64,000 nucleotides of DNA, taken from contig JACCGJ010009902.1 in the NCBI GenBank assembly GCA_013407085.1, positions 1 through 64,000 of the forward strand, given 5' to 3'. The notes below the pieces were generated by a model. The model ran no database searches. It was not told where the DNA came from and saw only the letters and a program-made list of their open reading frames with translations. Shown here in pieces: positions 20,544-30,276 of the stretch (within the stretch, counting starts at the first letter, position 1; each line of letters starts with the position of its first letter). Made by a program: the position numbers and the translations under genes. Source of the stretch: Atriophallophorus winterbourni (lineage: Eukaryota > Platyhelminthes > Trematoda > Plagiorchiida > Microphallidae).

Positions 20544-21523
20544 CGGCTGTCGAACTCATCATCCCGCATTTTCATGAAATTGAAGGTCATTGTGGCATGG
20601 CTCATGTGCAGAATTTAATACGCAGACAATTTTTGATACTGCAAGGGGGTCGCGCAGTGAAAAGGGCGATAGGGAAGTGCACCTGGTGTCGTAAAAGACT
20701 GGCAGTCGAATCTGAACAGATGATGTCTCCACTTGGCACGGATCCAGCAGGGGCTGCGTTGTTTTGAATCGGTTGGTTTGGATTATTTTGGACCTTTCCC
20801 AGTCAAACGTGGTCGTTCGATTGAGAAAAGGTATGGCTGTGTCTTCACGTGTCTACGTGTTCGAGCGGTTCATATTGACGTTGCACACTCGCTAACTACA
20901 GAATCGTTTCATCATGGCACTGATGCGTTTCGTTAGCAGGCGTCGGAATCCCGTTGAGATTTACAGCAACAATGGCACGAATTTTGTAGGGGCCGTTCGG
21001 GAACTGAAAGAGCATATTCGAAGTCTCGATAACCACATGATCGCTAATCGTCTGGCTGTTCATCATATCCAATGGCACTTTATCCCCCCTAGTTCTAGCC
21101 ATAGAGGCGGTGTTTGGGAACGTATGGTGCGTTCAATCAGAAATATTTCAAACGCCATAGTAAATGCGCAGACGTTGACGGACGAAAGTTTGCACACTTT
21201 TATGTGCGAAACAGAACGTATAGCGAATGATCGACCTTTGGTGCCACCGTCATTGGATAGCCGCGACGATGGACCTCTGACTCCCAAACATTTTCTGTTG
21301 ATACTAAGTAACATGGGGATCCCTTTTGATGCTAGTTTACGTGATCGATATACGCGTCAGTGGATGCAGGTGAATTATCTCACTGGGATCTTTTGGAATC
21401 GATGAATCAACGAGTATCTCCCAATTTTGCAAATAAGGCAAAAATGGTTAAAGCCAGAGAGAAACTTGAAAAAAAGTTGATGTCGTACTGCTAGTGAGTG
21501 ACCAAGTCCCAAAGGAAAAGTGG
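20544..21523 (+). pseudogene. BEL integrase fragment inserted in the captured gene
   Basis: Contains IPHFHEIEGHCGMAHVQNLI, CTWCRKR, LDYFGPF, then after a one-base shift SNNGTNFVGAV (AAC at 20,968-20,970 where Asp is expected) and HRGGVWERMVRSIR with the Glu. It ends near DQVPKEKW, where the captured gene sequence resumes. It keeps the C-terminal half missing from BEL-1 and BEL-2. Confidence 0.82.
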
Positions 21524-21851
21524 CTGAATGCATAGACTGACGTGTATTGATCAACCCCGGATGAAAATCAGCGCCATCATTCCAAACAACACGATCCAGC
21601 GTGCCATCACGTGAAAAGAATACGCCCGATGCGTACTTCTGATTACCGCGTTCCACAATTGTCGTAATTGCTAGAAGGTGTTCGCAAAAGTACTGGCTTA
21701 CTTTGTCGTCTTCCGGCGGCAGTCGACATTCCCGTGTCATAAGCCCGACTCGGGGTAATTTATTTTCGAAGCGATTGAGTGGACCTGTGTGAAATCCAAT
21801 GCGTTTGATCAAGTGAAATGTGAGCATTATTCCGTGAAGGCTTTCACTTAT
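21524..21851 (-). pseudogene. Captured membrane-protein gene, copy 3 (internally deleted)
   Basis: Exon 1 frame from 21,827 (MLTFHLIKRIGFHTGPL) through RLPPEDDK, 31-nt intron, then exon 2 with most of its middle removed (joined at about 21,558). It lies directly beyond the BEL fragment that splits it from copy 2. Confidence 0.5.
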
Positions 21852-22035
21852 TCAGTTTTGTAAACAATTGTTTAAATGATTAAAGCCGCGGTGACCATAA
21901 TTCCGCACCGTACGCAGACGCAAGATGGGCATCAACAATAGTTGGTAACACTACTGCAGCGGCCTAGCACTCTATCCAGCGTCTGAATCACATCACCCAT
22001 GCGATAACGGAGATGATCACTGAACTCAAATGTGA
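21852..22035. other. Linker between captured gene and RTE-2
   Basis: Corresponds to 11,718-11,900 and carries the HLRYRMGDVIQTLDRVL-type segment on the minus strand at about 21,960-22,025. No further feature seen. Confidence 0.45.
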
Positions 22036-23233
22036 AGGCTTTTGAAAATCGCGCAGCTAGATTAGTTTCGCACATTCAGATGACGTCAATCCTAGGCTTA
22101 ACAGACAATTTGGTGCGGTGAAATCTCGTGTCGGGAAGCTTCAGTTTTGCACAGACCAGTGAATGATCAGTGTCGCAGTCTGCGCTTTGATATGATCTGG
22201 TGAGAAGTACGCTTCCTATATTAGTGCGCCTAACACGAATAAGATCAAGCTGGTGCCAGTGCTTAGAACGAGGATATTTCCAAGAGAACTTATGCTGTGG
22301 TTTTGTTTGAAAGAAAGTGTTACTGACACAAAGACTGAACTGTGTGCATAATTCTAAAAGGCGTTGTCTATTTTCATTGGTTTTACCTACACCGAACGTC
22401 GAGACAGTTTTGCCAAGACTCGTAATCTGCACCAACTCTAGCATTGAAATCACCCAATACCACTACACAGTTTCTTTTGGCACGTTTTCAAGGACTGTTG
22501 CGAGGTTGTGATAATAAGCGTCTTATTCAGCAGGCGTCGCAGAAAGCGTCGGTTTGAACGTCAAACCTAACTCCATGAAGTCGAGACTCATCGGAACCCG
22601 TTCCTTTCCAAAAAATGTATAATCTCTTACTGTTAGTATACCAGTGTCTCTTGCAGGGCAGCCACATCGACATCCAGTCTCTTTAGCTTATTGTTAATCA
22701 CAGCTGATTTTCTTACGCCTCTGATATTCGAGACAACGTCATGAAATCCAGGAAGCACGGTGGGGACGTTCCAGGTTCCCAGTTTCAGAAATAACATTTG
22801 TTATTTTAGCAGTTCGTTTCGCAGGTGCGGAAAATCAGTCAACTTGCCGGTTGGTTCCTAATCCTTATGCACCCAATGAGGATAGCACACTGTGGCGAGA
22901 CGGCACCATATTGGCTGGAGGCTGTCCAGCTTGAAGCGGGCTGTAGCCGTCCAATGAGACCTAAAAGTCTCTCCCACCGTCGGAAGCAGCCCCAGGCGCT
23001 GAGCTCTACGTCAATCGAGCCATAGCCTTTAACCGGTATCTGCTGCTTCCCGTTCATTATCCACAGAAGCTGAATGGAGTGTCCTCTCCATTGGTGCGTT
23101 GTGATGTACGCCAGGGCAGTTCAAAGTGGAGAACTAGCTGTTGCCCACGCAGCAAGTGCTCCCTCTGCACGGCACTACGGGAACCAGAGGAACAGCTAGG
23201 CTGATAAGTTTGGACAATGATGCAGGACAGACA
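22036..23233 (-). mobile_element. RTE-2: inverted RTE 5' end and endonuclease fragment
   Basis: Minus strand: 5' region 23,233-22,805, LGTWNVPTVLPGF-type start near 22,795, LQET motif, then GDFNARVG-equivalent and CDTDHSLVCAKL (22,453-22,076). It stops before the RT domain and is fused to the captured-gene linker. Its 5' edge, AGTTTGGACAATGATGCAGG, forms the same junction with BEL at four places. Confidence 0.82.
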
Positions 23234-23267
23234 GAAACTATTCCCCAGTGACGATTCGGTCGTTACA
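23234..23267 (+). repeat. 5' LTR remnant of BEL-2
   Basis: GAAACTATTCCCCAGTGACG...CGTTACA equals the last 34 bases of the 3' LTRs. The rest of the 5' LTR is replaced by inverted RTE sequence. Confidence 0.85.
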
Positions 23268-23385
23268 TTACTCAACGTTTGAATTCGATTTGGACCGTAT
23301 TTATCTCAATTTGAGAAAATACAGTACTCAACGTCAAATTTGTGGACGCAATACACTACTCAACATCGAATTCGCTGACGTCAAT

Positions 23386-24700
23386 ATGCCTGTTACCCGC
23401 AGTTTTGTCGGAAAGATCAAATCTTCCCAACAATTGGTCGATGTTGGAACGGAAGACACCGCAGGTGAGCGCATTTATTGTTCTGTTGATGGGTCTCGAA
23501 GTAGCTTAAGGGGTTCAACGATAGAATCAAACATCCTTTTTCGTAAAGCTAAACTGCGCCTTGAACTCCTGAAATAGTCGCAGGAAACACTCGAAATGCA
23601 GCACAAACTGAAATTGCTTGAGGCGGTACAGGAGTTTGAAATGTCTGGGATTGCTGCTTCTGCATCCGACGAAGCAGATTCACACTTGCAAGATATTGAT
23701 ACCAATCGAAAGGTTGCAAGTTATCTTGCGCATTGTGGGCATCAAAAGGCAGAAGTAGCTGACTACCTTCGTTCAGAGGTTGAAGATTTTGTTCCTAATA
23801 AAAAGCCCGGTAGTTTACCAAGATGTGACCTTCCGAAGATAGAATTGATGTCTTTTGATGGTTCAGCTAGCACCTACTGGAAATGTTTTCGTCAGTTCGA
23901 GACCTATGTGGAGTCTAGAACTCGTGATGACGGACAGAGGTTTCTATATTGGCTACATTATTGCCAAGGTATAGCAAAGGAAGCTATAGAAGAGTGTGTC
24001 ATGCTGCCACCTGAACGTGCGTATAAGCGGGCGAGATCAATCCTGAAGAATCTCTCCGGGCAACCGCATACAATAGCGAAATCCATGCTGGATGGACTGT
24101 TCAGTGAGTTTGAAGCAGCACCTTACAGTCCGCAACGATTGTCACAACTGGTGATAAAAAATTAGTAATTGCCAAATTGCTTTAGAGCAAATGAACTACA
24201 CTGCGGACCTTAATTCATTGATGGTTCTTGAACGCTTGCTCCGCACACTTCCTCTGTATCTACATCAGCAGTGGGCTGAGAACGTCGAGCAGCGTACCTG
24301 CGAAGGCCGAGAGCCAAATTTCTCGGATTTGATACGCTTTATTAGTCTACGGGCAAAGGTTGCTAACATCCGGTTCGGTCAATTAGTTGAGCAAAATCGC
24401 AAGGGTAAGAACGCTTACACGAGTGAAACTGGTAATAAACCAGTCGTGAATAAAAAGCAAAACTTTGCTCAGTGGCGTGCAGACGACACAAGGAAGATTG
24501 AAAATCCAGGATGCTCAACCAGTGGGGGTACTCATGGGGTGGCATCTTGCAAAGACTTCATTACCGCCGACTGCGAGACACGTTTGAAAAAGGTGGAGCA
24601 GTGTCACCTGTGTTTCAAATGCCTGAAGGCTGGTCATGTCGTGTCACTAATTCATGTCAGGTCGTTGGCTGTAAGGCTTCTCACCACACATTGCTGCATT
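23386..24700 (+). pseudogene. BEL-2 gag (DUF1759-like) with zinc knuckles
   Basis: ATG 23,386. A frame of 63 codons ends at TAG 23,575-23,577 and resumes in the same phase (frame 23,596-24,165). It contains LPKIELMSFDGSASTYW and FRQFETYVESRTRDD, typical of the gag-like DUF1759 region, in a predicted helical context. A second stop TAG at 24,163-24,165, then CHLCFKCLKAGH (zinc knuckle) at about 24,601. A 17-bp deletion after KAGH shifts the frame. Confidence 0.85.
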
Positions 24701-25353
24701 GGGAACATAAGGTCCAGTCTCACGTTGGAAGCAAAACAGTGTGCATGGCGAACTGTGGGCAAGTTGTCTCTATGGGGGTATTACCTGTTCGCTTGGTAGG
24801 ACCTGGAGGATTTTTGGAAGCATACGCTTTTCTTGATTCTGGTTCTGATACGACAGTCGTTTGTCGTGAAGTCGCTAAAAAAATTGGACTTGAGATGCAA
24901 GCTTCAGAAACTCGCAATAAAACGATGAACGGTACAATGTCCGCTCGCGAGCTTGCTAGTGAGTTCAAGTTGGAATCGCTAAATGGACTTTAGATAATTG
25001 ACATCAACACGGCCTTTGTCGTTGATAAAATCATGCCCTTTGCGAACATGCGGCCTCGTTCAAAATTAGCAGGTCGATGGTCCCATCTCAAGGATGTGGT
25101 ATTTGAGGAAACTAACCGTAAACGCATAGTTATCTTGATTGGATGTGACATTACGGAAGCACATTGGGCAATCGAACAACGATTGGGTGCTCGGAAACAG
25201 TCATACGCTGTGAAAACCTTACTCGGTTGGGTGTTGTTAGGACCTACGAACTATAAGGTGCATAAAACAGCCCTGGTCAATCTGCTCTTTGGCGGAATTT
25301 GTGAAATAGAATCGCTGTTGAGAAGAATGTACGACTCGGAATTTGAAGATTAA
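24600..25353 (+). pseudogene. BEL-2 aspartic protease region (DUF1758-like)
   Basis: Frame 24,511-24,993 carries HHTLLHWEHK, VLPVRLVG and the retropepsin motif AFLDSGSDTTVVCR at about 24,826. GAG changed to TAG gives a stop at 24,991-24,993. The continuation 25,033-25,353 (IVILIGCDITEAHWAIEQRL, LLGWVLLGPTN) is the usual end of this domain. Confidence 0.85.
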
Positions 25354-26456
25354 AGTTACTTTAGGAACTCCCCTTCCGTCGAAGATTGAAAGGTACTCCA
25401 GCTAGTGAAGGAAGAATCAAGGCTAGTCGATGGGCATTACAAAGTACCTCTTCCCTGGAAGGATGGTGTCCCCAAACTGGCCAGTAATCTGTCAGTCGCG
25501 TTCTAAACAATAATAAGTCTGAGAAGGCGTTTCCTAAAAGATCCTCAATTTTGTCTAAAATACACAGAAGTGATGAATGCCAACGTGACCAAAGGGTATG
25601 CCGAGAAGGTTGGACCGTATGTTGCCGAGAGTAATCGGCCCTTGTGGTATCTACCTCATCACGCTGTGGTGAACTCCAGAGAACCAGAAAAACGTCGGAT
25701 AGTACTGGATTGTGCTGCCAAATTTCATGGGTTTTTTAATTAACGATATGATGTACCAGGGCCCTGATACAACAGTGAATCTCGTTACCGTGCTTTTGCG
25801 CTTCAGGACAGGTCAGGTAGCTCTAGCTGCAGACATTGAGGAAATGTTCATGCAAGTTAAAGTACCTGACAAAAATTTACGTTACGATTTCTGTGGTGGG
25901 ATGATGAGGATGTCGAAAAAGATCCGGTCGAATTTGGGATGACACCTCATCCATTCGGAGCTACGTCTTCTCCATTCTGCGCCAATTATGCTCTTCGAAA
26001 GACCGCAATGGATTTCGCTGGTGATTATGATGAATTTACCCAACGTGCTGTTATGGAAATTTTTTATGTTGATGATTGTTTGGTATCATTTGACTGCTCT
26101 ATTGTCGCCAAGAAATTCGTTGACCAATGTCTACATATGCTTTCTCGAGGCGGCTTCCATTCAAGGAAGTGGGTGTCAAACGATAAACGTTTGTTAAAAG
26201 ACCTGCCTAGTTCAGATTGTGCCACATTTACGGTCAATATGAGTAATTCATACGATCATGTGCATGGAGCATTGGGTTTGCAATGGAACGCGGATAACGA
26301 CGTCTTTGAATTTCGATTCAACCTACCCGAGAGTCCAATGACTCGTCGTGATATACTATCGGCTGTCATTTTTTTACGACACGTTGGGACTTTTGTCTCC
26401 ACTTTGCCTTCATCCAAAGATGCTACTTCAAACACTCTGCAAGTCGGGTCTTAGAT
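25354..26456 (+). pseudogene. BEL-2 reverse transcriptase (broken)
   Basis: NRPLWYLPHHAVVN and RRIVLDCAAKFHG at about 25,640-25,730, GPDTTVNLVTVLLRFRTG, ALAADIEEMFMQVKV at about 25,815, TPHPFGATSSPFCANYALRK at 25,942, and the catalytic FYVDDCLVSF at 26,062. At least two frame changes (about 25,735 and 25,930) break it. The later frame runs to 26,454. Confidence 0.87.
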
Positions 26457-27066
26457 GGGACCAAACTATTTGTGAGGCTGTAATGTAACTTTCAGCTGCA
26501 TATATTCTCCGATGCCTCATATACAGGGTACGGTACTGTAGCATACGCTAAACACATTTCAAGTGAAAACGAATGTCGAAATTGTATTCTTTTTGGAAAA
26601 TCCAGAGTAGCTCCTTTGAAAACAGTCACTGTTCCCCACCTCGAGCTAAATGGTGCAGTATTGGCTGTTTTTGGAATGATTCGATGATAGTCCTGTACTA
26701 TATACGCGCCACTACTTCTAGATTCTCTACGTTCGTCGCCTAACGCCTAGCGATTATACATCAGTATACCGATTTATCACAGTGGAGTCATGTAAATTCA
26801 GGTGAAAATCCTACAAGGGGCATACGTTCGAATATTGAGTTGGAGCGATGGTTGACAGGCCCTGTTGTATGGACAGAGCAAAAATTTCTGAACCTGAATA
26901 CAAACACAGTTCATTCTCCGGAACTTGAATACAAAAGGGTTAATATAACATCGGCAAATAGCTCACTAGAATATGGTTTGAATGCTGTCGTCAACTATCA
27001 CTCAAGTTGGTCGAAGTTGCTCAGGAGTATTGCATGGCTGAAAGGTTTGTTGATTACCTCAAACTG
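26457..27066 (+). pseudogene. BEL-2 RNase H region (internally deleted)
   Basis: HIFSDASYTGYGTVAYA near 26,500 gives the first catalytic Asp. LELNGAVLAVF at about 26,641 is joined almost directly to the FWxDSMIVLYYI segment at 26,668, with a frame change, so about 25 residues are missing. The frame 26,840-27,067 continues to the linker before integrase. The same junction is in BEL-3 and BEL-4. Confidence 0.75.
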
Positions 27067-27087
27067 AATTGAACGGAGCGAAATTCG

Positions 27088-27964
27088 TTGAGAACACTGT
27101 CTGCAATCACAGTATCCGAACTGCGAAATGCAGAAAGTAAAGTAATCATGTTCGTGCAGCAGGAAGTGTTTGCTGATGAGCTTGCACACTATGGAACGAA
27201 ACAGAACAAGAAGTGTCTGAGGCATCGCAGATTTGCCAAGTTGAACCCGAGAGTCCTGGATGAGTCTTATGTGTTGGTGGACACTTGAATTATTCCAGTT
27301 ATGGTGCGGCTTTTCGTACCCCAATTATCTTACTCTCGCGGCATACTGTCACCGGACTAATCATCCGGCATTTTCATGAAATTGAAGGTCATTGTGGCAT
27401 GGATCATGTGCAGAATTTAATACGCAGACAATTTTTGATACTTCAAGGGGGTCGCGCAGTAAAAAGTGTGATGGGGAAGTGCACCTGGTTTCGTAAAAGA
27501 CTGGCAGTCGAATCTGAACAGATGATGTCTACACTTGGCACGGATCCAGCAGGGGCTGCGTTGTTTTGAATCGGTTGGTTTGGATTATTTTGGACCTTTC
27601 CCAGTCAAACGTGGTCGTTCGATTGAGAAAAGGTATGGCTGTGTCTTCACGTGTCTACGTGTTCGAGCGGTTCATATTGACGTTGCACCCTCGCTAACTA
27701 CAGAATCGTTTCATCATGGCACTGATGCGTTTCGTTAGCAGGCGACGTAATCCCGTTGAGATTTACAGCAACAATGGCACGAATTTTGTAGGGGCCGTTC
27801 GGGAGCTGAATGAGCATATTAAAAGGCTCGATAACCACATGATAGCAAATCTTCCGGCTGTTCATCGTATCTAATGGTACTGGTGAAGAGCCACCGTGCG
27901 CTCATCCGCAGGAATCTTGGAGCGTGACGTTAGGAGGCTACGTTTTCTTGAGGGTGCCGAGTAG
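27088..27964 (+). pseudogene. BEL-2 integrase (broken)
   Basis: Zinc-binding HFHEIEGHCGMDHVQNLIRR and CTWFRKR (first Cys kept, second changed to Phe), LDYFGPF, one-base shift, SNNGTNFVGAV with AAC at 27,770-27,772. The domain is deleted from about 27,880 to the C-terminal tail, removing the Glu. Polyprotein stop TAG at 27,962-27,964. Confidence 0.83.
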
Positions 27965-28869
27965 TGTAGCGGTAGGGTGGGGAATAGGGTGTACCTGGGG
28001 TGTCGGGCCCGGGGGCTGGTGCTTAAGGTGGGAGGCGGGTTTTCGGATCTGCTGACCCCAGAAATACCACCAAGCATTCAGTCTGCCGTTTGCATGCGAA
28101 GGCGAACTTTGATTACACTTAAGGCAAATGTTTTAAGTGGGAGGCGGGTCTTCGAGTCTGCCAACTCCAGAGATACCACCAAACATTTGATCGTCGAGTC
28201 GCTGTCATGGGTCGCGCAGGTCGGGTAGCCAGGTAGTGGAGAGCCCCGCATTTCAGTTTTTGTGTCTCTACTTGCTTTTCAGATTTGGAGGAATTTTAGT
28301 GGGCGGTGCACGACTCCGCGTTGATGTCTTGAAAATTCCTCTTTCAGTCAAGCTAGATCAAACGAACTGGAGAAATTTGTTTCCCAGCGTTCACCAGTCT
28401 TTTTTATCCAGTTTTTTGTGTCATAATTTTTCCGTGATAGATTTTGTTTGTTCTCTGAATTAAAAATAACATTTAAACTAAATGATAAATTTGTGAGAAT
28501 TTTCTTTCCCGAACATTGTTCCTTTGTTTAACTGCACTTGGGCTTCCGCACATTTTGATTTGTCCGTTATCCGTGTTTACCGTTATTGGGAAACGGTAAT
28601 TTTTTGTGCTCTCAACTGAACTGTTTGACTTCCGTTTATTGGACGCGTTGGGTTTGCATTGAAACCTGTATTCGATTACCGTTGAGGTTTGTTATATTTT
28701 GCTTTTCAATCGTCTTTGTCAATATAGTACAGCGTGAATTGACGTATTGTTCTGATTTGGGATCGATTCGTAAACGCTCGTCACTCTCGGTATAAGAATC
28801 TCGTGGCTTGTAGCAGGCAACTAGTTTCCTTGAAAGAAACTATTCCCCAGTGACGATTTGGTCGCTACA
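27965..28869 (+). repeat. BEL-2 3' LTR (905 bp)
   Basis: TGTAGCG...CGCTACA ends and full internal sequence as in 6815-7721; directly follows the polyprotein stop codon. Confidence 0.88.
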
Positions 28870-29005
28870 TGCACCATTGCAGAAAATTAATTGTGTCACG
28901 CGAAAACCCGGATTAATCCATTGATATATAACTGCACGTTAATTACGAATTTTAAAAAAACTGTTATATTAACCAAACATTTGAGTTTTACATATGTAAT
29001 ATCGC
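28870..29005 (+). repeat. Shared flank after the BEL 3' LTR
   Basis: Copy of 7722-7850 with few differences. Confidence 0.8.
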
Positions 29006-29029
29006 CGACGTCTAGTCTCTGACTGTGCG

Positions 29030-30058
29030 GCACTTTGCCTGGATCAGGCTTGTGCTTTCATGCCAACCATACCTGGTCATTCCCACGAGACGTGACACAC
29101 CGTGGGCGGTTAGGTCAAATAAGTGGTGGTAGTTTGACTACTACTTAATCATGTTCCTCGTCCTGACTATCACCCTTGTTCTGACAAAGCTTCTGTATGA
29201 GAAGTGAAACGTTACCCAAAAACTAATGAAACCGATTGCACTCAAATATCTTTGCATTATGAATACACAATCGGTCCCAAACATATTCCAATCGATTGCT
29301 AACACAAAATAAGTTATCTAGTCCCGCCAGTTTTAATTGCGATTGTATTTTTCAATCTGTTATGGCTTGCAAACTAAATTAAACCAGAATATTAGTAAAT
29401 TGATGTAAATAATCTTTTATTTGTAATGTGTAAACTTATCAAAACCGATTATATTTCCATCAGCTTCAGACTTAATTTTTATCAACCTGTAACAATTTTA
29501 GATTGTACTCAATCATTGCATCCTGAGGAACTAATACGGACAACAAAGCGTGCATATGACCCAAGTGTACGTTATTTCTACTTTGTAACTGCAGTAATTA
29601 ATAGTGGGTTAGAAACAAAATTACTGAATACTATTCTCGAAGATGTATCATGACATGTTAAATTATTGCAACTTTTACGCAGATCTGATAGCGTATTTTT
29701 CGCTATTGTGCCCTCGCATGTTCAGAGCGTTATTCAAATAATAAATCGTAGTGTATTTATTTATTCCAATCAAGAAGCTTTTCAAAATACTAATGCATTA
29801 TTTTGTTCATGTGTTTCAACATTTGATCTGAACTGGTAGAGAACCGGTAGAAGTCTCTTTTTGTCAAAAATCAATTTCGACACCTCATATATCTGATCAT
29901 GTTTTTCACTTCACTACGGCTCTAAATACAGCAATTTGTTATCTTGGTTTACCGATCGATAGCACTTTCTGTAGGTTCATTGCTTGATTCAGATGAATCA
30001 GTTTTTGTCAAAAACATAAAAGTAGTAGTTAGAAAGTTCAATCAACAGATGGTGACTC
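29030..30058 (+). repeat. Foldback-like repeat left arm plus R1 core
   Basis: Copy of 7885-8910: inverted R2 at about 29,060-29,310, R1 core at about 29,500-30,050, interrupted by CR1-3 at the same ATGGTGACTC point. Confidence 0.75.
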
Positions 30059-30276
30059 AAGATTCAAGATTCAAGATTCAAGATTTATGGTTAAAAAAAG
30101 CAAATTGCTGTACAGTACCATAGGATATACGTAAAAAAATTAAAAAAATCGTTACTTGTATGATCATATCCGTGTTCTTCATAGGTGGAGCAAAAATAAT
30201 CCTCAATGGCGACGCAGACTGAAAGAAAAGAATCTTTGGATGGACGGTAGTTACGTGCGTTAAAAAAATATAGACA

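Larger units (their letters stand above)
23234..28869 (+). mobile_element. BEL-2: nearly complete BEL/Pao element
   Basis: Order: 34-bp 5' LTR remnant, leader, gag, protease, reverse transcriptase, RNase H, integrase, 3' LTR. Domain order and the WTDS/SDNG-type motifs identify the BEL/Pao superfamily. It keeps an RNase H start (HIFSDASYTGYG) that BEL-3 and BEL-4 have lost, and shares with BEL-1 the deletion of the integrase C-terminal half. Confidence 0.92.

Noticed and set aside
27161..27185. TGCTGATGAGCTTGC in BEL copies, resembling a hammerhead core
   Set aside because: No stem II or GAA follows. It is coding sequence of the integrase linker.
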